Shown in pieces: positions 9,014 to 17,735 of a stretch of 64,000 nucleotides of DNA. The notes under the pieces were generated by a model, which saw nothing but the letters and a program-made list of their open reading frames with translations, searched no databases and was not told the origin of the DNA. Numbering within the stretch: position 1 is the first letter of the stretch; each line of letters starts with the position of its first letter. The translations under genes and the position numbers were made by a program. Origin of the DNA: Paraburkholderia rhizosphaerae (lineage in GTDB: Bacteria; Pseudomonadota; Gammaproteobacteria; Burkholderiales; Burkholderiaceae); the NCBI RefSeq assembly GCF_004366595.1, contig NZ_SORE01000020.1:88181-152180 (forward strand). Reading direction: 5' to 3'.

Positions 9014-10003
9014 ATGAAGAAATTCATCAATCAGGTCGACGACTTTCTGGCCGAGAGCCTGGCGGGGTTCGCCGCTGCGCACAGTGATCTTGTGGTCCTC
9101 AATCAGGAGCAGGTATTCGTGCGGCGCAAGACGCTGAAGCCGGGCAAGGTCGCGCTGGTATCGGGCGGCGGGTCGGGGCACGAGCCGCTGCACAGCGGTT
9201 TCGTCGGCTACGGGATGCTCGATGCCGCATGCCCCGGCCAGGTTTTCACTTCGCCGACGCCCGATCAGATGATGGCGGCGGCAAAGGCCGTCGATATGGG
9301 CGCGGGCACGCTGTTTATCGTGAAGAACTATTCGGGCGATCTAATGAACTTCGAAATGGCGTCCGAGATGTCAGATCTGCCGAATGCGATGGTGTTGATC
9401 AACGACGACGTTGCCGTCGAAAACTCCAGCTATACAACGGGGCGGCGCGGCGTAGCGGGCGCCGTGATCGTCGAGAAAATGGTGGGAAGCCTCGCTGAAG
9501 CCGGGGCGGACCTCGAACAGTGCAAGGCGTTTGGCGATCGGATCAACAATCGGACCGCGACCATGGGCGTCGCGTTTTCGAGCTGCACGGTGCCCGCGGC
9601 GGGCACGCCGACGTTCAAGATCGGCGACGATGAAATCGAAGTTGGCGTCGGAATTCATGGCGAACCAGGGCGGCGGCGTGCCCGCTTTGCCGCGGCAGAT
9701 GTGATCGCGGGAGAACTGCTTACCGGGATCGTCGCCGATCTGAAGCCGAAGGCCGGGTCGGACCTGCTGGTGCTGATCAATGGCCTTGGGGGGACGCCGC
9801 TCGGTGAACTCTATCTGTTGTTCAATTCGACTCGCCTATGGCTGCAACAACGGGACCTCAAAATCGCTCGCGCGCAGGTCGGTTCGCTGACGACCTCGCT
9901 GGAAATGGCCGGTGCGTCGATTACGTTGTGCGTGCTGGATGACGAAATGACGCAGCATTGGGATAGCCCGGTGCATACGCCGTCGCTGCGATGGGGGGTG
10001 TAG
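9014..10003 (+). CDS. dhaK: Dihydroxyacetone-kinase K subunit (substrate-binding)
   Basis: A 329-residue DhaK protein. It shows GGGSGHEPLHSGFVGYGMLDAA near residue 52, and the GIHGEPGRRR segment whose histidine forms the hemiaminal bond with the ketose in the family. An AAAGGAG ribosome site lies just upstream of the ATG. It is the last gene of the transporter operon, 14 nt after dhaL. Order is L then K, opposite to the common K-L order. Full length for the family. Confidence 0.9.
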   Translation: MKKFINQVDDFLAESLAGFAAAHSDLVVLNQEQVFVRRKTLKPGKVALVSGGGSGHEPLHSGFVGYGMLDAACPGQVFTSPTPDQMMAAAKAVDMGAGTLFIVKNYSGDLMNFEMASEMSDLPNAMVLINDDVAVENSSYTTGRRGVAGAVIVEKMVGSLAEAGADLEQCKAFGDRINNRTATMGVAFSSCTVPAAGTPTFKIGDDEIEVGVGIHGEPGRRRARFAAADVIAGELLTGIVADLKPKAGSDLLVLINGLGGTPLGELYLLFNSTRLWLQQRDLKIARAQVGSLTTSLEMAGASITLCVLDDEMTQHWDSPVHTPSLRWGV

Positions 10004-10057
10004 CTGGGGCTCCTGCCGATCGCTGGGGATTCCCCCGGCGGCCCGCGGCGCCGCCGG

Positions 10058-10738
10058 TCAGGGCGCCTCCAGGTCCATCGCCACACGCGCGATGGCGTCG
10101 GCATGGATGATCGCACTGTCGACCGTCGGGTAGCCGGGGTCCTTGCCGTCAAATGCGAGCGACAAGTCAGTCCCTCCGAGAACAACGACCTCGGCTCCCT
10201 TATCCCGGTACAGCTTGCGACCCGTCTCGTGAAAATAGTCGAGCTGCTCCGGCGTCGCGAATCCCGCAACAGCGATCGCGACGTAGTAAGCCTGGACGCG
10301 GTCGAGTTCGTCTGGGTCGACCGTCACGACCTCGGCTGACGATATGCCATACAGACCAGACTCCATCACGGCACGCGTTCCGAGAACGCCGACACGAGAC
10401 AAACCCCGATCAGCGAACCATGCGTCCAGCACAGGGATCGCATTGATGAGCGGCAGGCTGGAGAGGGCCGCCAGTTCCCGGATGCAGAAGTGTCCTCCCA
10501 TGGATGTGACCGCCGCCGCTTCACAGCCGCCTGCGCGCAACTGTTCGATGTACCTCGCGAAGACGGCCGCTTGCTCGACGGCACGGCCTGCCTGCAGGTT
10601 CGCGACCAACTCGGTGGTGTCGGCGTGAGCGATAGTCAGAGAAAGTCTACGTTGGGCGTCAACGTGGGCGCGCACCAGCCTGCGGTAGTAAACCTCGGTC
10701 GCCGCGGGGCCAATCCCGCCGATCAAGCCAATGTGCAT
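10058..10738 (-). CDS. Aspartate/glutamate racemase-family protein lacking the catalytic cysteines
   Basis: A 226-residue protein of the Asp/Glu/hydantoin racemase superfamily (MHIGLIGGIGPAATEVYYRRL at the start; VDSAIIHADAIARVAM at the end). In active members a cysteine in a CNTAH-type motif and one in a GCTE-type motif form the acid-base pair. Here the first site reads TSMGGHF (Ser for Cys) and the second reads LGGTDL (Gly for Cys). The fold therefore looks intact but the classical racemisation pair is missing, so it may bind a ligand, use other residues, or be a lyase/decarboxylase-type relative. It converges with dhaK. Confidence 0.75.
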   Translation of the reverse strand: MHIGLIGGIGPAATEVYYRRLVRAHVDAQRRLSLTIAHADTTELVANLQAGRAVEQAAVFARYIEQLRAGGCEAAAVTSMGGHFCIRELAALSSLPLINAIPVLDAWFADRGLSRVGVLGTRAVMESGLYGISSAEVVTVDPDELDRVQAYYVAIAVAGFATPEQLDYFHETGRKLYRDKGAEVVVLGGTDLSLAFDGKDPGYPTVDSAIIHADAIARVAMDLEAP

Positions 10739-10946
10739 GGCAATACCCCTTTAAGTCGAATAATCCCTTTTCGCGTCTTTCCGGTGCGCCATGCTTGACG
10801 CCCATGACAGAATTAACCAGCATCCAGATCGCGTTGACAAGGTCTGTCAATAATAGTGTGGGCACCCCGCGGCAACCCGCATCCTGCCGGAATCAGATAT
10901 TCGGCATAATCGTTCGACCATTCACCCCGCAGCAGGAGCGTATGTC

Positions 10947-11234
10947 ATGGCGACCTATATCGTCTTTACGAAGGAAAGCACGCAGGATCAGGCTGAACTG
11001 GACGTCTATCAAAGCAAGGTAGGTGACACTTTCAAAGGTCATCCGGTCAAAATTCTCGCGGCCTACGGTCCTCAGCAGGTTCTGGAAGGGGACGCGCCAG
11101 AGGGCGTTGTGATCGTGGAGTTTCCGTCAACGGAGGCGGCGCGTGCGTGGTACGACAGTCCGGCGTATCAGCAGGTTGCGCAGCACCGGTTCAGGGGCGC
11201 ACGCTATCGCGCCGTTCTCGTCGAAGGCGTGTGA
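10947..11234 (+). CDS. DUF1330 family protein
   Basis: A 95-residue protein with the dimeric alpha-beta-barrel pattern of DUF1330: MATYIVFTKE at the start, then VVIVEFPSTEAARAWYDSPAYQ in the second half. Function is unknown for the family; the fold resembles small stand-alone oxygenases or stress proteins. Start ATG has GGAGCG upstream. Single gene followed by a strong hairpin terminator. Confidence 0.85.
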   Translation: MATYIVFTKESTQDQAELDVYQSKVGDTFKGHPVKILAAYGPQQVLEGDAPEGVVIVEFPSTEAARAWYDSPAYQQVAQHRFRGARYRAVLVEGV

Positions 11235-11349
11235 CCTGGCCCGGGCGTTCGAATCCTTTCTCCGGACGAGGCCGGAGCACCTCCGCCCCCGAATCTCGCC
11301 ATAAAACCATACACATCAATACACAAAAATGTCGGCGATCGCCGTCGGA

Positions 11350-11376
11350 GGCCCGCTTCGGCGGGCCTTCTCATTT
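11350..11376 (+). terminator. Intrinsic terminator with TTCG tetraloop
   Basis: GGCCCGC, loop TTCG, GCGGGCC, then a T-rich tract (TTCTCATTT). It probably ends transcription of the DUF1330 gene. It also argues against any start before 11376 for the next gene. Confidence 0.75.
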
Positions 11377-11526
11377 CTCGATGGTTGCGCGACGCACGGC
11401 CATCCGCAAAATACGCAACCTCCTCAAGACGCACAACAATCTGCCGATAACTTCAGACAAACGCCAATAGTTCGCCACCTGCGGCGGCTGGCGGTATCCG
11501 GACACGTCCCCCTCCGATCACCAGAT

Positions 11527-12630
11527 ATGTCGACTCCAATTAGCGGCAGTAGTCTCACCGGGTTGCTGGGCTCCCTGATTCCGACGAATCCCAGCGACTC
11601 GTCCGCCAACGCGCATCGGACCAGATCCAGCCAGGCGGGCACGCTCGCCGACCCCGGCTCCCAGTTGGCCGCATCACTCGCCGCTGCGCTGCAGGCGCAG
11701 GTAGCCAGTGTCGGTCAGTTGATGCAGGCATTCGGGCAGGCGGTGCAGAGCGCAACGACCGTCGATCCGTCGACGGGCGTGCGCGAGGTGTCGGCTGCCG
11801 CGAGCACCCAGTTGGGCTTCGCGCTCAACGGCTTTCTCGTGCAAAACGGCTTTAGCCAGCAGCAGGCCGACGCGGCGACCAAAGACTTCGTTGCCGAGTT
11901 GGCCAAAGGCGGTCCGGTCGATCTCAACGCGAGTTTCGACGAGTCCGTTTCTGTCGCATCGTCGATGTCCGCCAGTTACGGTTCAACGACGATGTCGGCT
12001 TCGTCGGTTGCGGTGAATGAACGCTCGGGCTCGGTCGCAATCGAGTTCGATGCGACAACCGGCAAGATATCGATCTCGCTGAAGGAACAGCAGATCAGCG
12101 CAATTACGACGGTGACGCAGATCAGCGGTCCGGCTGCATTCACGCTGCCGATGCTGGCGCTGCCTCAACCGCAGCAGGACGGCATTTTGAGTCTGTTGCC
12201 CGGCCAAGGCCATAACAAAAACGGCAACGGCGCCAGCAATGATGCAAGCACGGATCAGAATGCTGCCGCGCAGTCCGGCGCGGCCAACGACAAGACGGCG
12301 TCCAGCGACGCGAACAGCACGTTGAGCGCGCTGCTCGCCGGTCTGTCGCAACCGACGCTGCACAGCACGCAGGAAGCGCTGGATCTGCTAGGCCAGATGA
12401 TCAAGGCCGTGCAACCCGGCAACGTAGCGGGTGATGCGAACGGCGGTGCGGCAACGGCGGACGGTACGCAAGGCGAATCCTCCTCAGGCGGTTTCTCCGT
12501 AACCATCGGCTTCACGCAGACGTTGTCGATCTCGCTGCGCGATCTGAAAGGCCACGGCGCAACGCTGTTCAAACGGCCGGATGGCAGCACGGGCGCGATG
12601 TCGTTCGAGCCGACGCACGTCGAGGTTTGA
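11527..12630 (+). CDS. Hypothetical Ser/Ala-rich protein, 367 residues
   Basis: I do not recognise a family name with confidence. The ATG at 11527 (MSTPISGSSLTGLLGSLIP) is chosen because the longer reading from 11329 would run through the terminator. The N-terminal half contains an alpha-helical, repeat-poor region (GFALNGFLVQNGFSQQQADAATKDF). A beta-like middle (SVAIEFDATTGKISISLKEQQISAITTV) is echoed near the C-terminus (GGFSVTIGFTQTLSISLRDL), separated by a Gly/Asn/Ala-rich disordered linker at residues 225-335. No signal peptide is evident. Composition suggests a secreted or structural protein, but that is a guess. Confidence 0.65.
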   Translation: MSTPISGSSLTGLLGSLIPTNPSDSSANAHRTRSSQAGTLADPGSQLAASLAAALQAQVASVGQLMQAFGQAVQSATTVDPSTGVREVSAAASTQLGFALNGFLVQNGFSQQQADAATKDFVAELAKGGPVDLNASFDESVSVASSMSASYGSTTMSASSVAVNERSGSVAIEFDATTGKISISLKEQQISAITTVTQISGPAAFTLPMLALPQPQQDGILSLLPGQGHNKNGNGASNDASTDQNAAAQSGAANDKTASSDANSTLSALLAGLSQPTLHSTQEALDLLGQMIKAVQPGNVAGDANGGAATADGTQGESSSGGFSVTIGFTQTLSISLRDLKGHGATLFKRPDGSTGAMSFEPTHVEV

Positions 12631-12683
12631 GGGTGAGACGCGCGGTGCGATGCGGTCGCGCCGCGCGCCCTCTGTAACTGCGC

Positions 12684-12899
12684 TTACGCGCTTACTCGCC
12701 GTCGCAAACAGCGCGGCGACGGACGGTGTAGGTTCATGCAGACGCAATAGCAGAAGAAACGCATCTGCGCGCCGGTTCGATCGATGAGTGCGCGCAGGTC
12801 ATCGCGAGGCAGTCCCAAGCGCTGCACGAGATATCGGAGATGGGGCTCCAGGTTGTCGCTTTTCACCGTCGATCCGAGCGCTCGCCACCCGCGTTCCAT
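12684..12899 (-). pseudogene. Truncated DUF4279-like fragment
   Basis: The minus-strand reading gives a 71-residue fragment with the DUF4279-type core SDNLEPHLRYLVQRLGLPRD followed by RFFCYC. The usual N-terminal ~50 residues and the C-terminal strand are missing or out of frame, so this looks like a decayed gene. The match is from memory of the family pattern and is moderate. The surrounding 365 nt between the hypothetical gene and the GST otherwise hold only GC-rich short repeats (cgcgcccgcgcccgcg near 12915). Confidence 0.4.
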
Positions 12900-12995
12900 T
12901 CGTCTAAAGTAACTGCACCCGCGCCCGCGCCCGCGTCGCCCAACCCGTGCACAACGAATCATCGGAAAACCAACCAGATGAGGAGCAGAGCAAAC

Positions 12996-13616
12996 ATGCA
13001 ACTGATCGGCATGATGGATTCCCCGTTCGTCCGTCGCGTCGCGATCTCGCTCGCGATGTATGGCCTTCCCTACGAGCACCGCGCGCTATCGGTCTTCCGT
13101 AACTTCGACGAATTCGCGAAGACTAATCCGATCGTCAAGGCGCCGACGCTCATTACCGACGACGGCACGATGCTCGTCGATTCGTCGTTGATCCTCGACT
13201 ATCTGGAGCACAAGGTCGCGCCCGAGCGGCGGCTGATGCCCGAAGACCTCGTCGCGCGGGCCAAAGCGCTACAACTGATCGGCTTCGCGCTTGCCGCATG
13301 CGAAAAGACGATGCAGCACGTGTATGAAGATATGCTGCGGCCGCGAGAAAAACGCCATGAGCCATGGGTCGAACGCGTTCGAACTCAACTGCATGCCGCT
13401 TATGCTCAGCTGGAAACGGCAGTCGCCGCGCACCCAGGCAATGGCTGGCTGCTCGGCGACCGCCTGATGCTGCCGGATATCACGGTCGCGGTCGCGTGGC
13501 GCTTCACCCAGTTTATGTTGCTGAACGAGATCGATCCGGCACGATATCCGGCGCTCGCCGCATTTTCCGCGCGGGCCGAGGCGCTGCCGGTGTTCGTCGA
13601 GACGCCGCTCGAGTAG
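12996..13616 (+). CDS. Glutathione S-transferase family protein
   Basis: A 206-residue GST. The N-terminal thioredoxin-like domain has MDSPFVRRVAISLAMYGLPYE (Ser at the catalytic position), the cis-Pro motif KAPTLITDDG, and VDSSLILDYLEH. The all-helical C-terminal domain includes LPDITVAVAWRFTQFM. The ATG at 12996 follows GAGGAGC and gives the normal GST N-terminus; an upstream in-frame start is unlikely. Cytoplasmic detoxification or thiol-transfer role is inferred from family. Confidence 0.88.
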   Translation: MQLIGMMDSPFVRRVAISLAMYGLPYEHRALSVFRNFDEFAKTNPIVKAPTLITDDGTMLVDSSLILDYLEHKVAPERRLMPEDLVARAKALQLIGFALAACEKTMQHVYEDMLRPREKRHEPWVERVRTQLHAAYAQLETAVAAHPGNGWLLGDRLMLPDITVAVAWRFTQFMLLNEIDPARYPALAAFSARAEALPVFVETPLE

Positions 13617-13799
13617 CGAGCCATCAACGCGTTGCGGCACGCGAGCCCGGGGGCGCGTGCCGGGATTGTTGTCCTCCGTCGACAAGTGACTTCGGATTTG
13701 CGCCATTTATCCACAGGTGGCCAATCTCTAAAATTGCTTCCATTGGAAATAAGTTAGCGGCGCGCCCCCGACAGGCTGCGACGCACTCTGGGAGCAGTC

Positions 13800-14003
13800 A
13801 TGAAATCCTTGATCGAGCGGCAGATCTATCATCCGGCAGTGGTGCTGCCGATGCTGTCGCTGATGCAAATGATGGTGTCGACGGACTTCAACCTCGGGCA
13901 AGTTGGCGTGCTGGTCGCAACCAACGGCGCACGCGCGGCGCTGCAGCGCTCGCGCGAGTTGATGTGCCATATGGTGTGCCACGGCGAAGAACGGCCGCAC
14001 TAA
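13800..14003 (+). CDS. Small hypothetical protein, 67 residues
   Basis: A 67-residue protein with a hydrophobic, Met-rich central segment (HPAVVLPMLSLMQMMV) and a His/Cys C-terminus (MCHMVCHGEE). I do not recognise a family. It is bounded by AT-richer upstream DNA (near 13725-13760) and a strong terminator at 14074, which supports it being a real transcription unit. Confidence 0.5.
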   Translation: MKSLIERQIYHPAVVLPMLSLMQMMVSTDFNLGQVGVLVATNGARAALQRSRELMCHMVCHGEERPH

Positions 14004-14073
14004 GAGCCCCCAACAGACCAAACACCGAACCGAAAATCCGCATCCCGCGTCCGCAACGCGCGGCCGCTGATGG

Positions 14074-14104
14074 AAACCGGGCCCTCGACGCCCGGTTTTC
14101 TATT
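14074..14104 (+). terminator. Intrinsic terminator
   Basis: AAACCGGGC, loop CCTCGAC, GCCCGGTTT, then TTC TAT. It lies just after the 67-residue gene and before the oxidoreductase gene. Confidence 0.75.
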
Positions 14105-14204
14105 GGCGAAAGCCTTTGGCATGGGCCGTTGCGACGCTCAAAAGGCATTCTCGTCGTGCTGGCGTAAGATGACCGATTCTCGACTGCGCTTTGGGAGATT
14201 TGCC

Positions 14205-15605
14205 ATGCCACAGCACTTCGACGCAATCGTGATCGGTACAGGACAGGGCGGCTCGCCGCTCGCCGTCCGGCTCGGCAAGAGCGGCCGCAAGACGGCCATC
14301 GTCGAGCGCGAACTGTTCGGCGGCACGTGCGTGAATGTCGGCTGTACGCCGACCAAAGCTTATGTGGCAAGCGCGCGCGCCGCACACGTCGCGCGCCACG
14401 CGTCCGAATACGGCGTGAAGCTGACCGGTGAAGTCACCGTTGATCTCGCCGAGGTGAAGGCACGCAAGGATCGCATCATCGGCCAGTCGCGTACCGGCGT
14501 CGAAAAGTGGCTGCGTACTGCGCAAAACGTGTCGGTGTTCACCGGCCACGGCCGCTTCACCGGCCCGCGCACGATCTCGATCACAGACCCCGACGGCAAC
14601 GTCAGCGCCGAACTGAGCGCGGATGAAGTCTTCCTGAACACGGGTACGCGGCCGGTCATTCCGAAGATTGACGGCCTCGAACGGATTCGCTATTACACGA
14701 ACTCGACATTGCTCGATCTGACCGAACTGCCCGAGCACCTGGTCATCGTCGGTGGTAGCTATATCGCGCTCGAATTTGCGCAGGTGTTCCGCCGTTTTGG
14801 CAGTCGCGTGACCGTGCTGGTGCGCAGCGAGCGGTTGCTCCAGCGCGAAGACGCGGACTTCGCGCAAGCCGTCGAAAAGGTGCTCGCGCGCGAGGGCATC
14901 GCGTGTCGCTTCCACTCGGAGCCCGTGCGCATCGAGCCGTTGAATGGCGAAGGTTCGACCGCTGCGCGTGTGTCGTGCGCGTCCGGCATTCCGGTCGATG
15001 CATCGCATCTGATGTTTGCGACCGGCCGCCGCCCGAATACCGACGACCTCGGCCTCGACACGGCGGGCGTGCACGTCGACGCACGCGGAACGGTTCCGGT
15101 CGACGGGCAATTGCGCACGAATGTGCCCGGCATCTGGGCGATCGGTGACATCAACGGGCGTGGCGCGTTCACGCATACGTCGTACGACGACTATCTGATC
15201 GTCGCCGCGAATCTGCTCGATGGCGACACGCGCAGTGTCGACGACCGGATCATGGCGTCCGCGGTGTTCATCGATCCGCCGCTCGCGCGCGTCGGGCTAT
15301 CGGAAACGGACGTTCGTCAATCCGGCCGCCCCGCGCTGATCGCGACGATGCCGATGACGCGCGTCGGCCGCGCGCGCGAAAAAGGCGAAACCGACGGCTT
15401 CATGAAGGCGCTGGTCGACCCGCAAACGAAGCAGATTCTCGGTGCGACCATTTACGGCGTGGATGGCGACGAAGCGATTCACACGTTTATCGACATCATG
15501 ACCGCGCGTGCGCCGTATCCGACGCTGCAATTCGCGATGCATGTGCACCCGACGGTCAGCGAGCTCGTGCCGACACTACTCGATGGCCTGAAGCCACTCG
15601 AATAG
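14205..15605 (+). CDS. FAD-dependent pyridine nucleotide-disulfide oxidoreductase (mercuric reductase-like)
   Basis: A 466-residue class I flavin disulfide reductase. It shows the FAD motif VIGTGQGGSPLAVRLG, the redox-active disulfide GGTCVNVGCTPTKA (residues 38-51), the NAD(P) motif VIVGGSYIALEFAQ, the second FAD motif WAIGDINGRG, and a C-terminal dimer domain ending HVHPTVSELVPTLL. TPTK rather than PSK in the disulfide motif fits the mercuric-reductase-like FAD oxidoreductases of proteobacteria. No MerA C-terminal Cys pair is present, so mercury is probably not the substrate. GGGAG before 14205 supports the start; an ATG at 14169 is possible. Confidence 0.85.
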   Translation: MPQHFDAIVIGTGQGGSPLAVRLGKSGRKTAIVERELFGGTCVNVGCTPTKAYVASARAAHVARHASEYGVKLTGEVTVDLAEVKARKDRIIGQSRTGVEKWLRTAQNVSVFTGHGRFTGPRTISITDPDGNVSAELSADEVFLNTGTRPVIPKIDGLERIRYYTNSTLLDLTELPEHLVIVGGSYIALEFAQVFRRFGSRVTVLVRSERLLQREDADFAQAVEKVLAREGIACRFHSEPVRIEPLNGEGSTAARVSCASGIPVDASHLMFATGRRPNTDDLGLDTAGVHVDARGTVPVDGQLRTNVPGIWAIGDINGRGAFTHTSYDDYLIVAANLLDGDTRSVDDRIMASAVFIDPPLARVGLSETDVRQSGRPALIATMPMTRVGRAREKGETDGFMKALVDPQTKQILGATIYGVDGDEAIHTFIDIMTARAPYPTLQFAMHVHPTVSELVPTLLDGLKPLE

Positions 15606-15622
15606 CGACGAGGCCGCGCGTT

Positions 15623-16003
15623 GTGAAACTCGCTCCGAGATTTGCGCCCGGCGCCGCCGGCAATTTATTCAGCCCTGTCGAACATGGCCCGCACGAGCAT
15701 GTCGATGTGCTGGCCGAACGGGGCGATCTGACCATCGAGCGGATCGTGTCGATGGCGCATGCGAGCCCGGCCGGCTTCTGGTACGACAGTCCTCGTGACG
15801 AATGGGTCGTGCTGCTGACGGGCGCCGCCGCGCTCGAATTCGAACACGACGCCGCGCGGCACGAAATGCGCGCCGGCGACTATCTGCTGATCGAAGCGCA
15901 TCGTCGCCATCGCGTCGCATGGACGCATCCCGACCAGCCGACCGTGTGGCTTGCGGTTCACTATTCCGCCGAAGTCGACAAAGCCCCGGATGATCGCCGA
16001 TAA
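15623..16003 (+). CDS. Cupin-domain protein
   Basis: A 126-residue single-domain cupin beginning with GTG at 15623. The second cupin motif is recognisable in MRAGDYLLIEAHRRHRVAWTHPDQPTVWLAVHY, and EWVVLLTGAAALEFE supplies the beta-strand region of motif 1. It is 17 nt after the oxidoreductase stop. Function (metal-dependent enzyme or sensor) cannot be read. Confidence 0.75.
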   Translation: MKLAPRFAPGAAGNLFSPVEHGPHEHVDVLAERGDLTIERIVSMAHASPAGFWYDSPRDEWVVLLTGAAALEFEHDAARHEMRAGDYLLIEAHRRHRVAWTHPDQPTVWLAVHYSAEVDKAPDDRR

Positions 16004-16079
16004 TCGGCCGCAGCGCGGGCGCTGGCCCCATGTGCGGGCAGCACCGTCGTCATCCAACTGGGATAAAGGAAACCGGCAG

Positions 16080-16655
16080 ATGGGCAAAGGGCGAATCGAG
16101 GCGTTCAGCGACGGCGTGATCGCGATCATCATCACGATCATGGTGCTCGAACTCAAGGTGCCCGAAGGATTCGATCTGGAATCGCTGCGGCCCGTCGGGC
16201 CCGTGTTCTGCGCGTACGTGCTGAGCTTTATCTATGTCGGCATCTATTGGAACAACCATCACCATATGTTCCATACCGTGCAGAAGGTTAACGGCGCGAC
16301 GCTCTGGGCGAATCTGCATTTGCTGTTCTGGCTGTCGCTGCTGCCGGCGGTGACTCATTGGCTCGGCGAAAGTCATCTGGCCGCGTGGCCGACCGCGCTG
16401 TACGGCGTCGTGCTGTTGATGTGCGCGATTGCGTATTTCATTCTTGCACATGTGATGGTGCGCCACCACGGTCCCGATTCGACGCTCGCGCGCGCGCTGG
16501 GCTCCGACCGCAAAGGCAAGCTATCGGTCGCGGTGTATCTGGCAGGCGCGGCGCTCGCGTTCGTCGCGCCGTGGATTTCCGCCGCGCTCTACGCATTGAT
16601 GGCGGCGATCTGGCTGGTGCCGGACCGGCGCATCGAACGCGTGCTGACGGAGTGA
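16080..16655 (+). CDS. TMEM175-family (DUF1211) potassium-channel-like membrane protein
   Basis: A 191-residue membrane protein. The family signature RIEAFSDGVIAIIITIMVLEL (RxxxFSD in helix 1) is at residues 5-25, and about six hydrophobic helices follow. Bacterial TMEM175 homologues form leaky K+ channels. ATG at 16080 with AAAGGAAA upstream; the longer in-frame ORF from 15951 overlaps the cupin and is rejected. Confidence 0.85.
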   Translation: MGKGRIEAFSDGVIAIIITIMVLELKVPEGFDLESLRPVGPVFCAYVLSFIYVGIYWNNHHHMFHTVQKVNGATLWANLHLLFWLSLLPAVTHWLGESHLAAWPTALYGVVLLMCAIAYFILAHVMVRHHGPDSTLARALGSDRKGKLSVAVYLAGAALAFVAPWISAALYALMAAIWLVPDRRIERVLTE

Positions 16656-16661
16656 CCTGCG

Positions 16662-17162
16662 ATGGCTGCGTCGTCTTCCGCTGCTTCGTTTTCCGCATCG
16701 TCGAAAGTCGCGCGGATCGGTTTGATTTCCGATACGCATAACCTTGTGCGGCCCGAAGCGCTGCGCCATCTCATCGGCTGCGATGCAATCATTCACGCCG
16801 GCGATATTTGCGAGCCGGCGGTGCTCGATGCATTGCGTGACATCGCGCCGGTCACCGCGGTGCGTGGCAACAACGACTTCGGCCCGTGGGCCGACGGGTT
16901 GCCCACGCACGCAACGCTGACGGTGCACGACATCACGATTCTCGTCGTGCACGATATCGCCGATGTCGGCGCGCGGCGCGAGCCGGTGCGTGTGGTCGTC
17001 ACCGGACATTCGCACCAGCCGCGCATCGACGAGCGCGATGGCGTGCTATTCGTGAACCCGGGCAGCGCAGGGCCGCGGCGTTTCAAACTGCCGATCTCCG
17101 CGGGCCTTCTGCTGATCGACGGCGCGCAGGTCCACGCGACGCTGCATACGCTGATCGCGTGA
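16662..17162 (+). CDS. YfcE-family metallophosphoesterase
   Basis: A 166-residue calcineurin-like phosphodiesterase. Metal ligands are visible in ISDTHN (residues 23-28), HAGDI, VRGNNDF, VVHDIA, and VVTGHSHQP. The conserved FVNPGSAGPRRF is also present. Small size fits YfcE/MJ0936-type phosphodiesterases. It begins 6 nt after the channel gene and is likely co-transcribed. Confidence 0.88.
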   Translation: MAASSSAASFSASSKVARIGLISDTHNLVRPEALRHLIGCDAIIHAGDICEPAVLDALRDIAPVTAVRGNNDFGPWADGLPTHATLTVHDITILVVHDIADVGARREPVRVVVTGHSHQPRIDERDGVLFVNPGSAGPRRFKLPISAGLLLIDGAQVHATLHTLIA

Positions 17163-17301
17163 GCGTGAGCGCGGCACGCGCATTGCTATCCCTGCTGGAA
17201 AGACATCAATCGAAAACGCAACGCGCATCGATGCCGATGCGCGTTGCGTGGTCATTGAAGCATTGCGTGGTGTTGATCGCACCGACGCAAAGGGAGGAGC
17301 C

Positions 17302-17703
17302 GTGATCCAGCGACCCATTACTCTATGTGTGGCTTCACTTGTCGCCGCGAGTGCGATAGGTGCGGCAGCGGGCGCCGCCGCGCAGGGCGCGCCGCAATCG
17401 GTGACGCAAACACGCGTCGACGTGGTTCAGATGGGCGCGGGGTTCCGCGCCTCCAGGTTGACCGGCGCGACCGTCTATAACCGCGATAAGGATCGCATCG
17501 GCACAATCGACGATGTCATCCTGTCGACGTCCGATCACAATGCGTTCGCGATTCTGTCGGTCGGCGGCGTGCTTGGCATGGGCAAGCACTACGTCGCGGT
17601 GCCGTTCAGCAGTCTGCAGATCAGCGACAAGCAGGTGATGTTGCCCGACGCGACGAAACAGTCGATCGAAGCGATGCCCGAATTCAAGTACACGCCGGAT
17701 TAG
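17302..17703 (+). CDS. Exported PRC-barrel domain protein
   Basis: A 133-residue protein. The GTG at 17302 after GGGAGGAG gives a signal peptide (MIQRPITLCVASLVAASAIGAAAGAAAQ). The mature part is a PRC-barrel: ASRLTGATVYNRDKDRIGTIDDVILSTSDH. Family members bind partners or ligands in the periplasm; function here is unknown. It precedes a convergent transporter gene. Confidence 0.82.
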   Translation: MIQRPITLCVASLVAASAIGAAAGAAAQGAPQSVTQTRVDVVQMGAGFRASRLTGATVYNRDKDRIGTIDDVILSTSDHNAFAILSVGGVLGMGKHYVAVPFSSLQISDKQVMLPDATKQSIEAMPEFKYTPD

Positions 17704-17735
17704 GTTCCGGCGTGCATCGTCATCAGGATGCTCTC

